From Candidatus Tectomicrobia bacterium (GTDB lineage Bacteria; UBA8248): a stretch of DNA of 64,000 nucleotides. The notes below the pieces were generated by a model that made no database searches, was not told the origin of the DNA, and saw only the letters and a list, made by a program, of their open reading frames with translations. Both the position numbers and the translations under genes were made by a program. Shown piece after piece: positions 35,768 through 43,751 of this stretch. The stretch covers positions 134,157 through 198,156 of the forward strand of contig JACPUR010000038.1 of assembly GCA_016192135.1 (NCBI GenBank), written 5' to 3'. Each line of letters begins with the position of its first letter. Positions within the stretch are counted from its first letter, which is position 1.

Positions 35768-36801
35768 TGGCGGCCACCTGCACCTTCCTCGCGGGAGGGG
35801 ACGTCGCCCTCAACCGGGCGAAGGGCAAGGGCGCCTTCGGGGAAATCGGACCCATCTTCCGCCGGGCCGGAGCCGCCTTCGCCAACCTCGAATGCCCCCT
35901 CTCCCGCCGGGGGCGCGGCGCTCCCGACAAGATCCTGCTCCGGGGGGCGCCCGAGATGGACGAAGCCCTCCTCGATGCCGGCTTCTCCCTCCTCTCCTTC
36001 GCCAACAACCACGCCATGGACTACGGCGAGGACGCCTTTTTCGACACCCTCGACCTCCTGAAGCGGCGCGGCCTCCCCTTCGCCGGGGCCGGGAAGAATC
36101 TTGCCCAGGCTCGAAGGCCCGCCCTCATCGAGCGCAAGGGGCTGCGCATCGGCTTCCTGGCCTTCTCCTCGATCCTCCCTTACGGATGCGCCGCCGGGCC
36201 CTCGAAGCCCGGCGTGAACCGCCTGCGGGCCCTCACCGCCTACCGCCCCCGCATGAACCCCGCCGAGTACCCCGGCGCCCCGGCCGAGATTCACACCTGG
36301 ACGGTGCCGGAGGACCTCCGGGAGATGGAGCGGGCGGTCTCGGCCCTGCGCCGGAAGGTGGACGTCCTCATCGTCAACCACCACTGGGGGACGAGCATGA
36401 CCCACGAGACGCGGGCCTTTCAGCGCGAGATCGCCCACGCGACCGTCGAGGCCGGGGCGGACCTCGTCCTGGGCGGGCATCCCCACGTCCTCCAGGGGAT
36501 CGAGCTCTACAAGCGGAAGCCCATCGTGTACAGCATGGGGAACCTCCTCTTCGACTTCAAGGTTCCCTTCTTCACCGCCGCCACCCGCCAGACCTTCCTC
36601 TTCGGCTGCACCCTCGGCCGGCGGGAGGTGCGCGACCCCCATCTCATCCCCTGCCAGGCGGGCGTCTTCGCCCCGCCCCGCCTGCTTCCCCCCTCGGGCC
36701 CGAAGGGCCGGGAGATCGTCCGGCTCGTGGAGCGCCTGTGCGAGCCCCTCGGCACCCGGCTCGAGGTCCGGGGCGGCCGGGCGAGGGTCCGCCCGGCCTG
36801 A
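35767..36801 (+). CDS. CapA-family protein (PGA_cap metallophosphatase-like)
   Basis: 344 residues from ATG 35767; a GTG one codon earlier is in frame. Motifs of the calcineurin-like CapA family: FLAGGDVALN, FANLECPLS, SFANNHAMDYGEDAFFDTLD, LIVNHHWGTSMTHE, GGHPHVLQGIE and YSMGNLLFDF. No signal peptide is evident, unlike capsule-synthesis CapA, so a cytosolic phosphoesterase role is possible. Coupled by a TGATG overlap to the ABC ATPase gene, suggesting its substrate relates to the imported compound. Confidence 0.88.
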
Positions 36802-36811
36802 ACGGAAATTT

Positions 36812-37175
36812 TCCGCCTCGAATATCGGGGAATATCGGGAAAAGCGGGAATATTGGCTTGCCTCCGAGAACGTCCGCGGATTTTTTGGGCTGGAATATCG
36901 TGAAATATCGTGAACAGCCGGTGGAGCCACCCCCGGCCCCAGGGGCTCCGCCCCTCCTCGCGCGCGCGTAAAAAATAAGCCTGAATATCCCTGAATAAGC
37001 CTGAACATCCCTGAATATCCCTGAAACCTCCCGTCTCATCCCCGCGTCTCAAATTCAACGGCAAACGCCCCCGCCCCTGCATGGAGGCGCGGCCCGCCCG
37101 GAGGCCAATGTAATGCCGGGGAGAGAAAAGCCGGTTACAGCAATTTCCGCCAATTTCGCGCACGTTCGTGATCGG
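36812..37175 (-). repeat. decamer-phased dispersed element, copy B
   Basis: Reverse-oriented homologue of copy A, filling most of the 600-bp gap 36802-37404. 36830-36850: AATATCGGGG/A decamers. 36892-36919: GGAATATCG-TGAAATATCG-TGAACAGCC. 36957-37030: CCTCGCGCGCGCGT, A6 tract, then exact 10-bp units CTGAATATCC, CTGAATAAGC, CTGAACATCC, CTGAATATCC, and GAAACCTCCCG. 37085-37118: CCGCCCGGAGGCCAATGTAA hairpin module. 37111-37165: GAGAAAAGCCGGTTACAGCA and CAATTTCCGC/CAATTTCGCG decamers ending CACGTTCG. Confidence 0.83.
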
Positions 37176-37287
37176 GAAGGTTTTTTTCCGCAAGCGCGAT
37201 TCGGCGGGAGGGCGGCGCTGATTCCAAGATAGGGCATCCCGGCGCCGACGGCCAATCGGAAAGTATGGAACGGTTCGACGATGCTGC

Positions 37288-37367
37288 TGTCATTCCGAGC
37301 GAAGCGAGGAATCTTCGTCAGTGGCAATACAAGTAGATTCCTCGCGCCTCCGGCGCTCGGAATGACA
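37288..37367. repeat. GTCATTCCGAG-type inverted repeat (copy 2 of 3)
   Basis: TGTCATTCCGAGCGAAGCGA...AATCT and AGATTCCTCGCG...CGCTCGGAATGACA form a long hairpin; homologous to the repeats at 9871 and 40671. Confidence 0.85.
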
Positions 37368-37404
37368 TCCCCTCACCGACTACAAAGATGACCCACCACG
37401 ACAA

Positions 37405-37764
37405 TCAGCTCGCCTTCCCCTCGGCGTCCCGGACCGGCCCCTTGATGATGATGGCGGTCATCTTGCCGCCCACGGCGGCCGTCTTGTGCTCGACACCTCC
37501 GGGGATGTAGGCCACCTTGCCGGGCTCGAGGGGAATCCGCTCCCCCTTCGTCTCGGTGTAGCCCTTGCCCGAGAGCACCCAGATGACCTCCTCCTGCCCC
37601 GGGTGGCTGTGGGGCTCGTGGGGGGTCGAGGGGTCGTACTCGGTCACGCCCACGCGCACGTGCTCGGCGCCGTTCGAGCTGGGGCCGACCAGAATCTTGC
37701 TCCGGCCCCACCCCACCGCCTTGAAGGGGATTTTCTCGACCTCGAAGACTTCCTTCCTGGGCAT
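37405..37764 (-). CDS. single-domain cupin
   Basis: 119 residues from ATG 37764 with GGAG six bases upstream; longer frames extend into repeat DNA. Cupin motif 1 HEPHSHPGQEEVIWVLSGKG (His, His, Glu) and motif 2 PGKVAYIPGGVEHKT (His). About 15 residues (MPRKEVFEVEKIPFKAVGW) precede the barrel. Likely metal-binding; substrate unknown. The ligand spacing (HSHPxxEE) resembles the bicupin at 10347. Confidence 0.87.
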   Translation of the reverse strand: MPRKEVFEVEKIPFKAVGWGRSKILVGPSSNGAEHVRVGVTEYDPSTPHEPHSHPGQEEVIWVLSGKGYTETKGERIPLEPGKVAYIPGGVEHKTAAVGGKMTAIIIKGPVRDAEGKAS

Positions 37765-37850
37765 TTGGATCTCCGTAAGGCAATGGGACGCCGATCCATC
37801 ATCTGAACTGATTTTGCACATGCTCCACGACCGAGGTCTTCGCATTGGAA

Positions 37851-38051
37851 TTTCCCCCTCCCTCCGGGAGGGGGCAGGGGGAGGGAGAACTTGCAGGGCC
37901 GTGCCCCCCCACCCTACCCTCCCCCGGAGGGGGAGGGAAAAGCAGGCGTCCCAAACCCTCCCTCACCCCGGCCTTCTCCCAAAGAGAGAGGGCGAATCTG
38001 CCGCTATCACCCATTGACCGAACAGGGACGAACACGAGGTTCGCCCCTACA
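37851..38051. repeat. CCCTCCG/GGGAGGG and TTCGCCCCTAC hairpin repeats
   Basis: CCCTCCCTCCGGGAGGG, CCCTCCCCCGGAGGGGGAGGG and CTTCTCCCAAAGAGAGAG stems, then half of a TAGGGGCG repeat ending CGCCCCTAC. They fill the 329-bp gap 37765-38093. Confidence 0.75.
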
Positions 38052-38093
38052 GCGGCCATTCCGCTGCCCTCCGGCCGCCGCCGATTCCCCCCC

Positions 38094-39146
38094 CTACACC
38101 CTCACCTTCTTCCGCACCGCCTCCCCGACAGCCCGGGTGTTGAGCTTCCCGCCCAGGTCCCCGGTGCGCTCGCCCGCCGCGATGGCCTCCTCGACGGCCC
38201 GGCGGATGGCCTCGCCTCCCTTCAGGCAGCCCAGGTGGTCCAGCATGAGGGCCCCGGTCAGGATGGCCGCCATGGGGTTGGCGATGCCCCGCCCGGCGAT
38301 GTCGGGGGCGGTGCCGTGGACGGGCTCGAAGAAGCAGGTGGTTTCCAGGTTCAGGTTGGCCGAGGGGGCGAGGCCGAGCCCCCCCACCAGGCCCGAGGTG
38401 ATGTCGCTCAGGATGTCGCCGTACATGTTGTTCGTCACCATCACGTCGAAGTGCCCGGGGTGCTGGATAAGCTCCATGGCCACGGCGTCGATGTGCTTGG
38501 CCTCGGACTCCACTCCGGGGAAATCCGCCCGCACCTCCTCGAACACCCGGCGCCAGATGCCCCCGGCGTAGCGCAGGCCGCTGGCTTTATCCGCCATGGT
38601 CACTTTCTTCCGGTTGTGGCGCTGGGCGAAGACGAAGGCCGAGCGGATGACCCGCTCCACCCCCTTGTAGGTGTGGATCTCCTCCTGGAGGGCCACCTCG
38701 TCCTTGGTGCCCTGCTTGAAGAAGCCGCCCACGTTCACGAAGAGGCCCTCGGTGTTCTCCCGGAAAACGACGTGGTCGATGTCCCCCGCCTTCTTGCCCT
38801 TCAGCGGGCTCAGGTCCTCGTGGTAGAGGCGGCAGGGGCGGATGTTGGCGTAGAGGTCGAGCCCGAAGCGGATTCCCAGGAGGATGTGCTCCTGCACGAC
38901 GGGCCCCTTGACCTTGGGGTGCCCTCCGACCGCGCCGTGCAGGATGGCGTCGAACTTCTTGAGGGTCTCGCAGCCGTCCTCGGGCATGGCCCGCCCCTCG
39001 CGGAGGTAGCGCTCGCTCCCCCAGTCGAGCTGGGTGAACTCGACCGGGAAGCCCGCGGCCTCCGCCGCCGCCTGGATGGTCTGCTCCGCCTCGGGGACCA
39101 CCTCCTGCCCGATGCCGTCCCCCCGGATCACCGCGACCTTGGCCAT
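38094..39146 (-). CDS. isocitrate/isopropylmalate dehydrogenase family enzyme
   Basis: 350 residues, GGAGGAG 11 bases before the ATG. Beta-decarboxylating dehydrogenase: VIRGDGIGQEVVPEAEQ, IRPCRLYHEDLSPL, VVFRENTEGLFVNVG, ADKASGLRYAGGIW, MYGDILSDITSGLVGGLG and FFEPVHGTAPDIAGRGIANP. The RENTEG substrate loop fits tartrate/isopropylmalate-type rather than isocitrate enzymes; leuCD are absent nearby, so a tartrate, malate or homoisocitrate-like role is as likely as leucine synthesis. NAD-dependent oxidative decarboxylation. Confidence 0.88.
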   Translation of the reverse strand: MAKVAVIRGDGIGQEVVPEAEQTIQAAAEAAGFPVEFTQLDWGSERYLREGRAMPEDGCETLKKFDAILHGAVGGHPKVKGPVVQEHILLGIRFGLDLYANIRPCRLYHEDLSPLKGKKAGDIDHVVFRENTEGLFVNVGGFFKQGTKDEVALQEEIHTYKGVERVIRSAFVFAQRHNRKKVTMADKASGLRYAGGIWRRVFEEVRADFPGVESEAKHIDAVAMELIQHPGHFDVMVTNNMYGDILSDITSGLVGGLGLAPSANLNLETTCFFEPVHGTAPDIAGRGIANPMAAILTGALMLDHLGCLKGGEAIRRAVEEAIAAGERTGDLGGKLNTRAVGEAVRKKVRV

Positions 39147-39297
39147 GCGGGAACGCTCCTCCCCCGTGCTGCCCCGGCGGGCCGCCCGCGCGCGGGAGGC
39201 GCCGTCCTCCGATTCGATGCCTCACCATATACCGGGACGCGCGCCCTCCGCCACGCGCGGGGGGGCTGCCGGATATTCTTCGCAGCGACAATTAAAA

Positions 39298-39389
39298 CGT
39301 AGGGGCGGCCCCCCCTCCCGAACCGGCAGGCCGGTTCGGGGACCCAAGGGATCGGCCGCCCAGGGCAGGCACGGGGGCCTGCCCCTACG
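39298..39389. repeat. TAGGGGCG repeat with nested palindrome
   Basis: TAGGGGCGGCC...GGCCGCC and GGCAGGC...GCCTGCCCCTAC hairpins around CCCGAACCGGC-AGG-CCGGTTCGGG (39317-39340), which is identical to 3967-3990. They occupy the 371-bp divergent gap 39147-39517. Confidence 0.8.
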
Positions 39390-39517
39390 GGTTGTCATTC
39401 CGAACGGAGCTTCGCCCCTTTTCAGCGGTCCGGAATTCGCCTATCTTTCCGGGATTCCGTCACCAGGCGGCAGGCAACCCCCTTTCATGCGGCACCCGCG
39501 CGAGGAGGCGATCCGCG

Positions 39518-40615
39518 ATGGTCGAAACCGGCCCTCTCCCCCCCGGCACCCTGCGCTTCCCCCCGGACGTGATCCACTCCTTCATCACCTCGGCCTTCCG
39601 GACGGTGGGGGTGCCCGAGGCGGACGCGCGCCTGGTGGCCGACGTCCTCGTCAGCGCCGACCTCCGGGGCATCCGCAGCCACGGGGCGGCCCGCATCAAC
39701 TTCTTCCTCGTGCGGCTGGAGCGCGGCCTCATCAACAAGAACCCGCGGATGAAGCTTGAGTCCCACTCCGACACCACGGCCGTCCTCGACGCGGACAACG
39801 CCATCGGCATCATCGCCTCGAACCGGGCGATGGAGGAGGCCATGGCGCGCGCCGAGCGGCACGGCTCGGGCTTCGTCGCCGTGCGGAGCAGCAGCCACTT
39901 CGGCTTCGCGGGCCATTGGGCGAAGAAGGCGATGGACCGGGGCTACATCGGCATCAGCATGAGCAACGGCGGCCGCCGCACCACCCCCACCTTCGGGGAC
40001 GAGCCCCTCTTCGGCACCAACCCCATGAGCGTCGCCATCCCCGGCGGGCCGGGCGGCACGCCCTTCTACCTGGACATGGCCACCGCCGTGGTCGCCGCCG
40101 GGAAGGTGGAGACCGCCCTGCGCGAGGGCCGCCCCATCCCCAAGGGCTGGGTGCCCAGCTCCTACGGCCCCCCACGCCTGGACGAGCGGAGCATCCTCCT
40201 GCACGACGTGCCCTTCCTCCCCCTGGGCGGGGAGGACCCCGAGCTCGGCGGCCACAAGGGCTACGGCCTCTCGCTCATGGTGGAGCTCCTGTGCAGCCTC
40301 CTCTCCGGCTCGGACCTCGACGCCCGCATCGCCGGGGCCTCGGGCGAGGGCACGCCCTCCACGGGCCACTTCATGGGGGCCATCAAGATCTCGGGCTTCC
40401 GGGACCCCAAGGTCGTCTTCGCCCAGATGCAGAAGACCTTCGAGCGCATCCGCGCGTCCAAGAAGGCGGCCGGCCGCGACCGCATCTACATCCACGGCGA
40501 GCCCGAGGCCATCGCCGAGGAGGAGAACCGCCGCACCGGCGTCCCCATCACCCCGGCCATCATGGAGCAGCTGCGCAGGCTGAACGGCCGGCTGCGGCTG
40601 GGGTTCGAGCTGTAG
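39518..40615 (+). CDS. Ldh2-family malate/L-lactate dehydrogenase-like oxidoreductase
   Basis: 365 residues from ATG 39518 with GGAGG about ten bases upstream. Family signature: RGIRSHGAARINFFLVRLE (catalytic His), AVLDADNAIGIIASNRAME, SSSHFGFAGHWAKKAMDRGY, MSNGGRRTTPTFG, NPMSVAIPGG, MATAVVAAGKVE and GGHKGYGLSLMVELLCSLLS. NAD(P)-dependent oxidation of 2-hydroxy acids or ureidoglycolate/sulfolactate-type substrates. Divergent from the isopropylmalate dehydrogenase-like gene. A second family member is at 60050. Confidence 0.9.
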   Translation: MVETGPLPPGTLRFPPDVIHSFITSAFRTVGVPEADARLVADVLVSADLRGIRSHGAARINFFLVRLERGLINKNPRMKLESHSDTTAVLDADNAIGIIASNRAMEEAMARAERHGSGFVAVRSSSHFGFAGHWAKKAMDRGYIGISMSNGGRRTTPTFGDEPLFGTNPMSVAIPGGPGGTPFYLDMATAVVAAGKVETALREGRPIPKGWVPSSYGPPRLDERSILLHDVPFLPLGGEDPELGGHKGYGLSLMVELLCSLLSGSDLDARIAGASGEGTPSTGHFMGAIKISGFRDPKVVFAQMQKTFERIRASKKAAGRDRIYIHGEPEAIAEEENRRTGVPITPAIMEQLRRLNGRLRLGFEL

Positions 40616-40670
40616 GGGGAGAGGCGGATTCAGTTGCCGTTTAGCCGAATGAAGCCATGATAGGTTTGGA

Positions 40671-40758
40671 TGTCATCCTGAGCAAAGCGAAGGATCTCGG
40701 TGTGCAGGTTCGATCGGACAAACCGAGATTCTTCGCGCCTTCGGCGCTCAGAATGACA
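40671..40758. repeat. GTCATCCTGAG-type inverted repeat (copy 3 of 3)
   Basis: TGTCATCCTGAGCAAAGCG...GGATCTCGG with CCGAGATTCTTCGCG...CGCTCAGAATGACA: long hairpin between convergent genes, homologous to 9871 and 37288. Confidence 0.85.
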
Positions 40759-40843
40759 GGCGGGGGCGCCTCTCCCCAAGGGCCGTGGAAGACATCGTCG
40801 CGGCGGGACTTCAAGCACGGCAAAACCTGTGGGGTCTGCTATT

Positions 40844-41527
40844 TCAGGGCTTTGCCTGCGAGGCCTTCGGCGCGGCCTGGGCCGGGCCGCCCGCCGGGGC
40901 GTTGCGGAGCATCTGCTCGACGAAGGAGATGACCTCGGGGCTGTCCCACTTGCGGGCCCCGATGATCTTCTCCACGAGCCGCCCCTGGGGGTCCACGAAG
41001 AAGCTCTCGGGCACCCCGGTGGTGCGGTAGAGCTTCTTGATCTGGCCCCGGGGATCGAGGGGGATCGGGAAGGTCAGCTTGAAGCGCTCCACGAACTTCT
41101 GCACGGCGTCGGCCCCGAGGGCGTCGATGCTCACCCCGAGGATCTCGAAGGGCTGGCCCTTCTCCTTCATCCGGAGGTAGAGGTTCTGGAGCGAGGGCAG
41201 CTCGTCGATGCAGGGCGGGCACCAGGTGGCCCAGATGTTCACCAGCACCACCTTCCCCCTGTAGTCGGCCAGGGAGATGGCGCCGCCGCCGAGGGCGGGG
41301 AAGGTGAACTCCGGGGCGGGCGCCCCGAGGGCGACGATGGGCCCCTCGTCCTTCTTCTCGGGGGGCTTGTTGAGCCACCCGTACAGGCCCCAGAGGAAGG
41401 TCGCCAGGATGGGCGCCAGGATGAAGGCCAGGGCCATCCGCTTGGCGCGCCGCTCGCCGGCGGCGCTTCCCGCCTTCTCCCGGCCCTCCGTCTCCCCGGG
41501 CTTTTCCGCCGTCTTCAGCCGCTCCAT
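40844..41527 (-). CDS. TlpA-like thiol:disulfide oxidoreductase, second copy
   Basis: 227 residues from ATG 41527. Cytoplasmic basic start, one membrane anchor (MALAFILAPILATFLWGLYG), then periplasmic thioredoxin-like domain with redox motif WATWCPPCIDELPSL, GVSIDALGADAVQKFV, GVPESFFVDPQGRL and a C-terminal Ala/Pro/Lys tail. Last gene of the cytochrome c maturation operon; expected to reduce apocytochrome c or CcmH disulfides. Starts 3 bases after the previous stop. Confidence 0.9.
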   Translation of the reverse strand: MERLKTAEKPGETEGREKAGSAAGERRAKRMALAFILAPILATFLWGLYGWLNKPPEKKDEGPIVALGAPAPEFTFPALGGGAISLADYRGKVVLVNIWATWCPPCIDELPSLQNLYLRMKEKGQPFEILGVSIDALGADAVQKFVERFKLTFPIPLDPRGQIKKLYRTTGVPESFFVDPQGRLVEKIIGARKWDSPEVISFVEQMLRNAPAGGPAQAAPKASQAKP

Positions 41528-41529
41528 CG

Positions 41530-42276
41530 CTACCCTCTCCTGCCATCTTTCCGGGGGGGGGCGGCGGCCGTGCCGCTCCGTTTCGGCGCTTTTCCGCCCA
41601 GCAGATGCTCGATCAGGGCGCGCGCGGCGGGGCTGTCCCATTCCCGCGAGCCCATTCCCCAGGCGATGATCCGGCCCTCGCGGTCCACCACGTAGGTCGT
41701 GGGAAGGGCCCGGATCTGATACGTGTTCTTCACGTCATGGGCCGGGTCGAGGACGATGGGGAACGTCAGCTTCAGCTTCTCCGCGAAGCCCCGCACCTCG
41801 TCGATCTTCCCCTGGTCCACCGAGATGGCCACGATATCGAGCCCCCGGTCCTTGAACTCCGCGTAGAGGCGCTCCATGGCGGGCATCTCGCGGACGCAGG
41901 GCGGGCACCAGGTGGCCCAGAAATTCAGGAGCACCACCCTTCCGCGGTGCTGGGAGAGGGTGTGGTTCTGGCCCTCGGGGGTGCGGAGGAAGAAGTCCGG
42001 CGCCGCCGCCCGCTGGGGCTGGGAGAGCATGGACATCTTCGAGAAGACGTCGAGGGTCTCGGGCGGGAGGGCCGACCCCTTCTGGAACTTGAGGAGAAGG
42101 GAGCCGACGCGGTCGAGATTGGCGTAGCCCCATGCCAGGAGCGGGAGGAGCGCCAGCAGGAGGACGAGGGCCACCCATCCCCGCGCGCGCCGGCGCCTCG
42201 ACCTGCGGCGGCCCAGGCCCTCCACGTTGTCCGCCAGGATCAGCTTCGGCGTGAATCCCATCTTCCTCGGCCTCAT
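41530..42276 (-). CDS. TlpA-like thiol:disulfide oxidoreductase, first copy
   Basis: 248 residues. Positively charged N-terminus with RRRSRRRRAR before an anchor (VALVLLLALLPLLAWGYANL), then a thioredoxin-like domain FWATWCPPCVREMPAMERLY, VAISVDQGKIDEVRGF and ALPTTYVVDREGRI. Paralogue of the next gene (shared WATWCPPC and EWDSP/KWDSP). Twelve bases after the ccmH stop; no strong ribosome site, so probably translated by read-through from ccmH. Periplasmic reductant supply to cytochrome maturation is the expected role. Confidence 0.9.
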   Translation of the reverse strand: MRPRKMGFTPKLILADNVEGLGRRRSRRRRARGWVALVLLLALLPLLAWGYANLDRVGSLLLKFQKGSALPPETLDVFSKMSMLSQPQRAAAPDFFLRTPEGQNHTLSQHRGRVVLLNFWATWCPPCVREMPAMERLYAEFKDRGLDIVAISVDQGKIDEVRGFAEKLKLTFPIVLDPAHDVKNTYQIRALPTTYVVDREGRIIAWGMGSREWDSPAARALIEHLLGGKAPKRSGTAAAPPRKDGRRG

Positions 42277-42288
42277 TCGGGGGCCCCG

Positions 42289-42801
42289 CTAGTTCCCGAA
42301 ATCCTTCAACTCGCGCCGCAGGCGGTCCTCGAGAGGGTCTTCTCCCCCTCCCGCGCCCGCCTCTTCCTTTTCCGCCGGACGCTCCCGGCGCGCCCGGCCC
42401 CGCGCCGTCCACGCCCGCACCATCACGATCACCACGCCGAAGCCGGCGATGAGCCCCGCCAGCGGCAGGAGCCAGGCCGTGAGCAGGAAGCCCTCGGCCG
42501 GCGGCTGGGGCAGGACCGAGATCCCATATACATCAACAAAGTAGCGGACGATTTGTTCCTTCGTCTCGCCCGCCACCACCTTGCGGCGGACCAGCTCGCG
42601 GAGCTGGGCCCCCTCGGCGCTCGGGCAGTCGTGCAGGAGCTTGCCCGGGCACACGGGGCTCATGATGGCCCCCGTCACCTCGTCCACCGTGGTCTTGGGC
42701 TCCACGAAGGCCTTGGGCTCGGCGGCCCAGGCCCCCGGGGCGGCGAGGAGGAGCATTCCGCCCAGAAAGGGCGCCAGGAGGAGCCGGCCCGGAAACCTCA
42801 T
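42289..42801 (-). CDS. ccmH: cytochrome c maturation protein CcmH (variant active site)
   Basis: 170 residues from ATG 42801, overlapping the ccmD stop by 4 bases. Signal sequence (LLLAPFLGGMLLLAAPGAWA), then IMSPVCPGKLLHDCPSAEG (Cys51 and Cys59), a helical bundle ELVRRKVVAGETKEQIVRYF, and a second membrane helix (about 104-124) with a charged tail. The canonical CcmH LRCxxC is replaced by a C-x7-C pair, a form known outside the enterobacterial type. Presents apocytochrome to CcmF. Confidence 0.88.
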   Translation of the reverse strand: MRFPGRLLLAPFLGGMLLLAAPGAWAAEPKAFVEPKTTVDEVTGAIMSPVCPGKLLHDCPSAEGAQLRELVRRKVVAGETKEQIVRYFVDVYGISVLPQPPAEGFLLTAWLLPLAGLIAGFGVVIVMVRAWTARGRARRERPAEKEEAGAGGGEDPLEDRLRRELKDFGN

Positions 42802-42932
42802 CCCCTGTCCTCTCGCGGCGGCCGGGACCGCCCGAGCTCGCGGCTCAGGCGGGCGCTGCGCTCCCACAGCGTCCACCAATAGTACCCGATGCCGATGATC
42901 GTGACCGCGTAGGCCGCGGCGACGTATCCCAT
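42798..42932 (-). CDS. ccmD: CcmD-like small heme-exporter subunit
   Basis: 44 residues: MGYVAAAYAVTIIGIGYYWW, a single membrane helix, then TLWERSARLSREL and a basic tail. Size, position directly between ccmC and ccmH, and topology match CcmD, the small protein that releases holo-CcmE from CcmABC. It lies one base after the ccmC stop (42934) and its TGA overlaps the ccmH ATG. Confidence 0.85.
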   Translation of the reverse strand: MGYVAAAYAVTIIGIGYYWWTLWERSARLSRELGRSRPPREDRG

Positions 42933-42933
42933 G

Positions 42934-43686
42934 TCAGCCTCCCGCGCCGGCGTGCGCGGCCTCGGCCCGCGCCTGCAGGCGCTCGATGGCCGTCCGCTTC
43001 CGGACGAAGTAGATGAAGAGCAGCGTGAAAGCCAGCAGGCAGCTCCACAGCGCCACGTGCATGGTGGCCGGGAGCTCGCCCATCCCCCCCCTGCGCAGCA
43101 CCACCGGGCCCGGGTGCAGCGTCCGCCACCACACCACCGAGAGATGGGTGATGGGGACGTTGATGAACCCCGCGATGCCCAGCACGGCGGCGAAGCGCGC
43201 CCGCTGGTCCGGGTCGGTCATGTAGGCCCGCAGCATCAGGTAGCCCACGTAGATGAGCCAGAGGATGAGGGAGGTCGTCAGGCGCGGGTCCCAGGTCCAC
43301 CACACCCCCCAGATGGGCCGCGCCCAGATGGGCCCGGTGATGAGGACCAGGGTGGCGAAGAGCACCCCCACCTCGGCGCAGGCGTGCGCCCGGATGTCGT
43401 CGTTCTCCCCCCGCCAGGCGAGGTAGCGCACCGAGAAGATGAAGACCAGGAAGAACGCGAAGAAGGCGATCCAGGCGGCCGGCACATGCACGTAGAAGAT
43501 GCGCTGGGGCGGCCCCTGGAAGCGGTCCGTCCCGGCGATGAAGAGCCCGGCGTAGATGCCGAAGACGAGGAGAGCCGCCGCCGCCAGGCCCAGCCAGCGA
43601 TCCCTGCCCTCGTCCTTGGCGGCGAGGATCAGCAGCAGGGCCGCCGCTCCGGTGACGCCGAGGAACAGACCCGCGTCGCTTCCCAC
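42934..43686 (-). CDS. ccmC: heme exporter/handling protein CcmC
   Basis: 250 residues, GTG 43686 with GGAGG eight bases upstream. Six membrane segments and the heme-handling tryptophan-rich loop WGVWWTWDPRLTTSLILWLI; His in YVHVPAAWI and in NVPITHLSVVWWRTLHPG are the usual axial-ligand positions. The C-terminus FVRKRTAIERLQARAEAAHA is short. Attaches heme to CcmE in the periplasm. Confidence 0.95.
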   Translation of the reverse strand: MGSDAGLFLGVTGAAALLLILAAKDEGRDRWLGLAAAALLVFGIYAGLFIAGTDRFQGPPQRIFYVHVPAAWIAFFAFFLVFIFSVRYLAWRGENDDIRAHACAEVGVLFATLVLITGPIWARPIWGVWWTWDPRLTTSLILWLIYVGYLMLRAYMTDPDQRARFAAVLGIAGFINVPITHLSVVWWRTLHPGPVVLRRGGMGELPATMHVALWSCLLAFTLLFIYFVRKRTAIERLQARAEAAHAGAGG

Positions 43687-43751
43687 CCCTCATCCTCCCC
43701 CGGAACCGATCTGATGCAAAAACTTAAGTTTCACCGGAAAAAACATTGAAA

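Noticed and set aside
40800-41700. Several plus- and minus-strand frames overlapping the tlpA genes
   Set aside because: All are shadows of the two TlpA proteins, which carry WCPPC motifs and membrane anchors.
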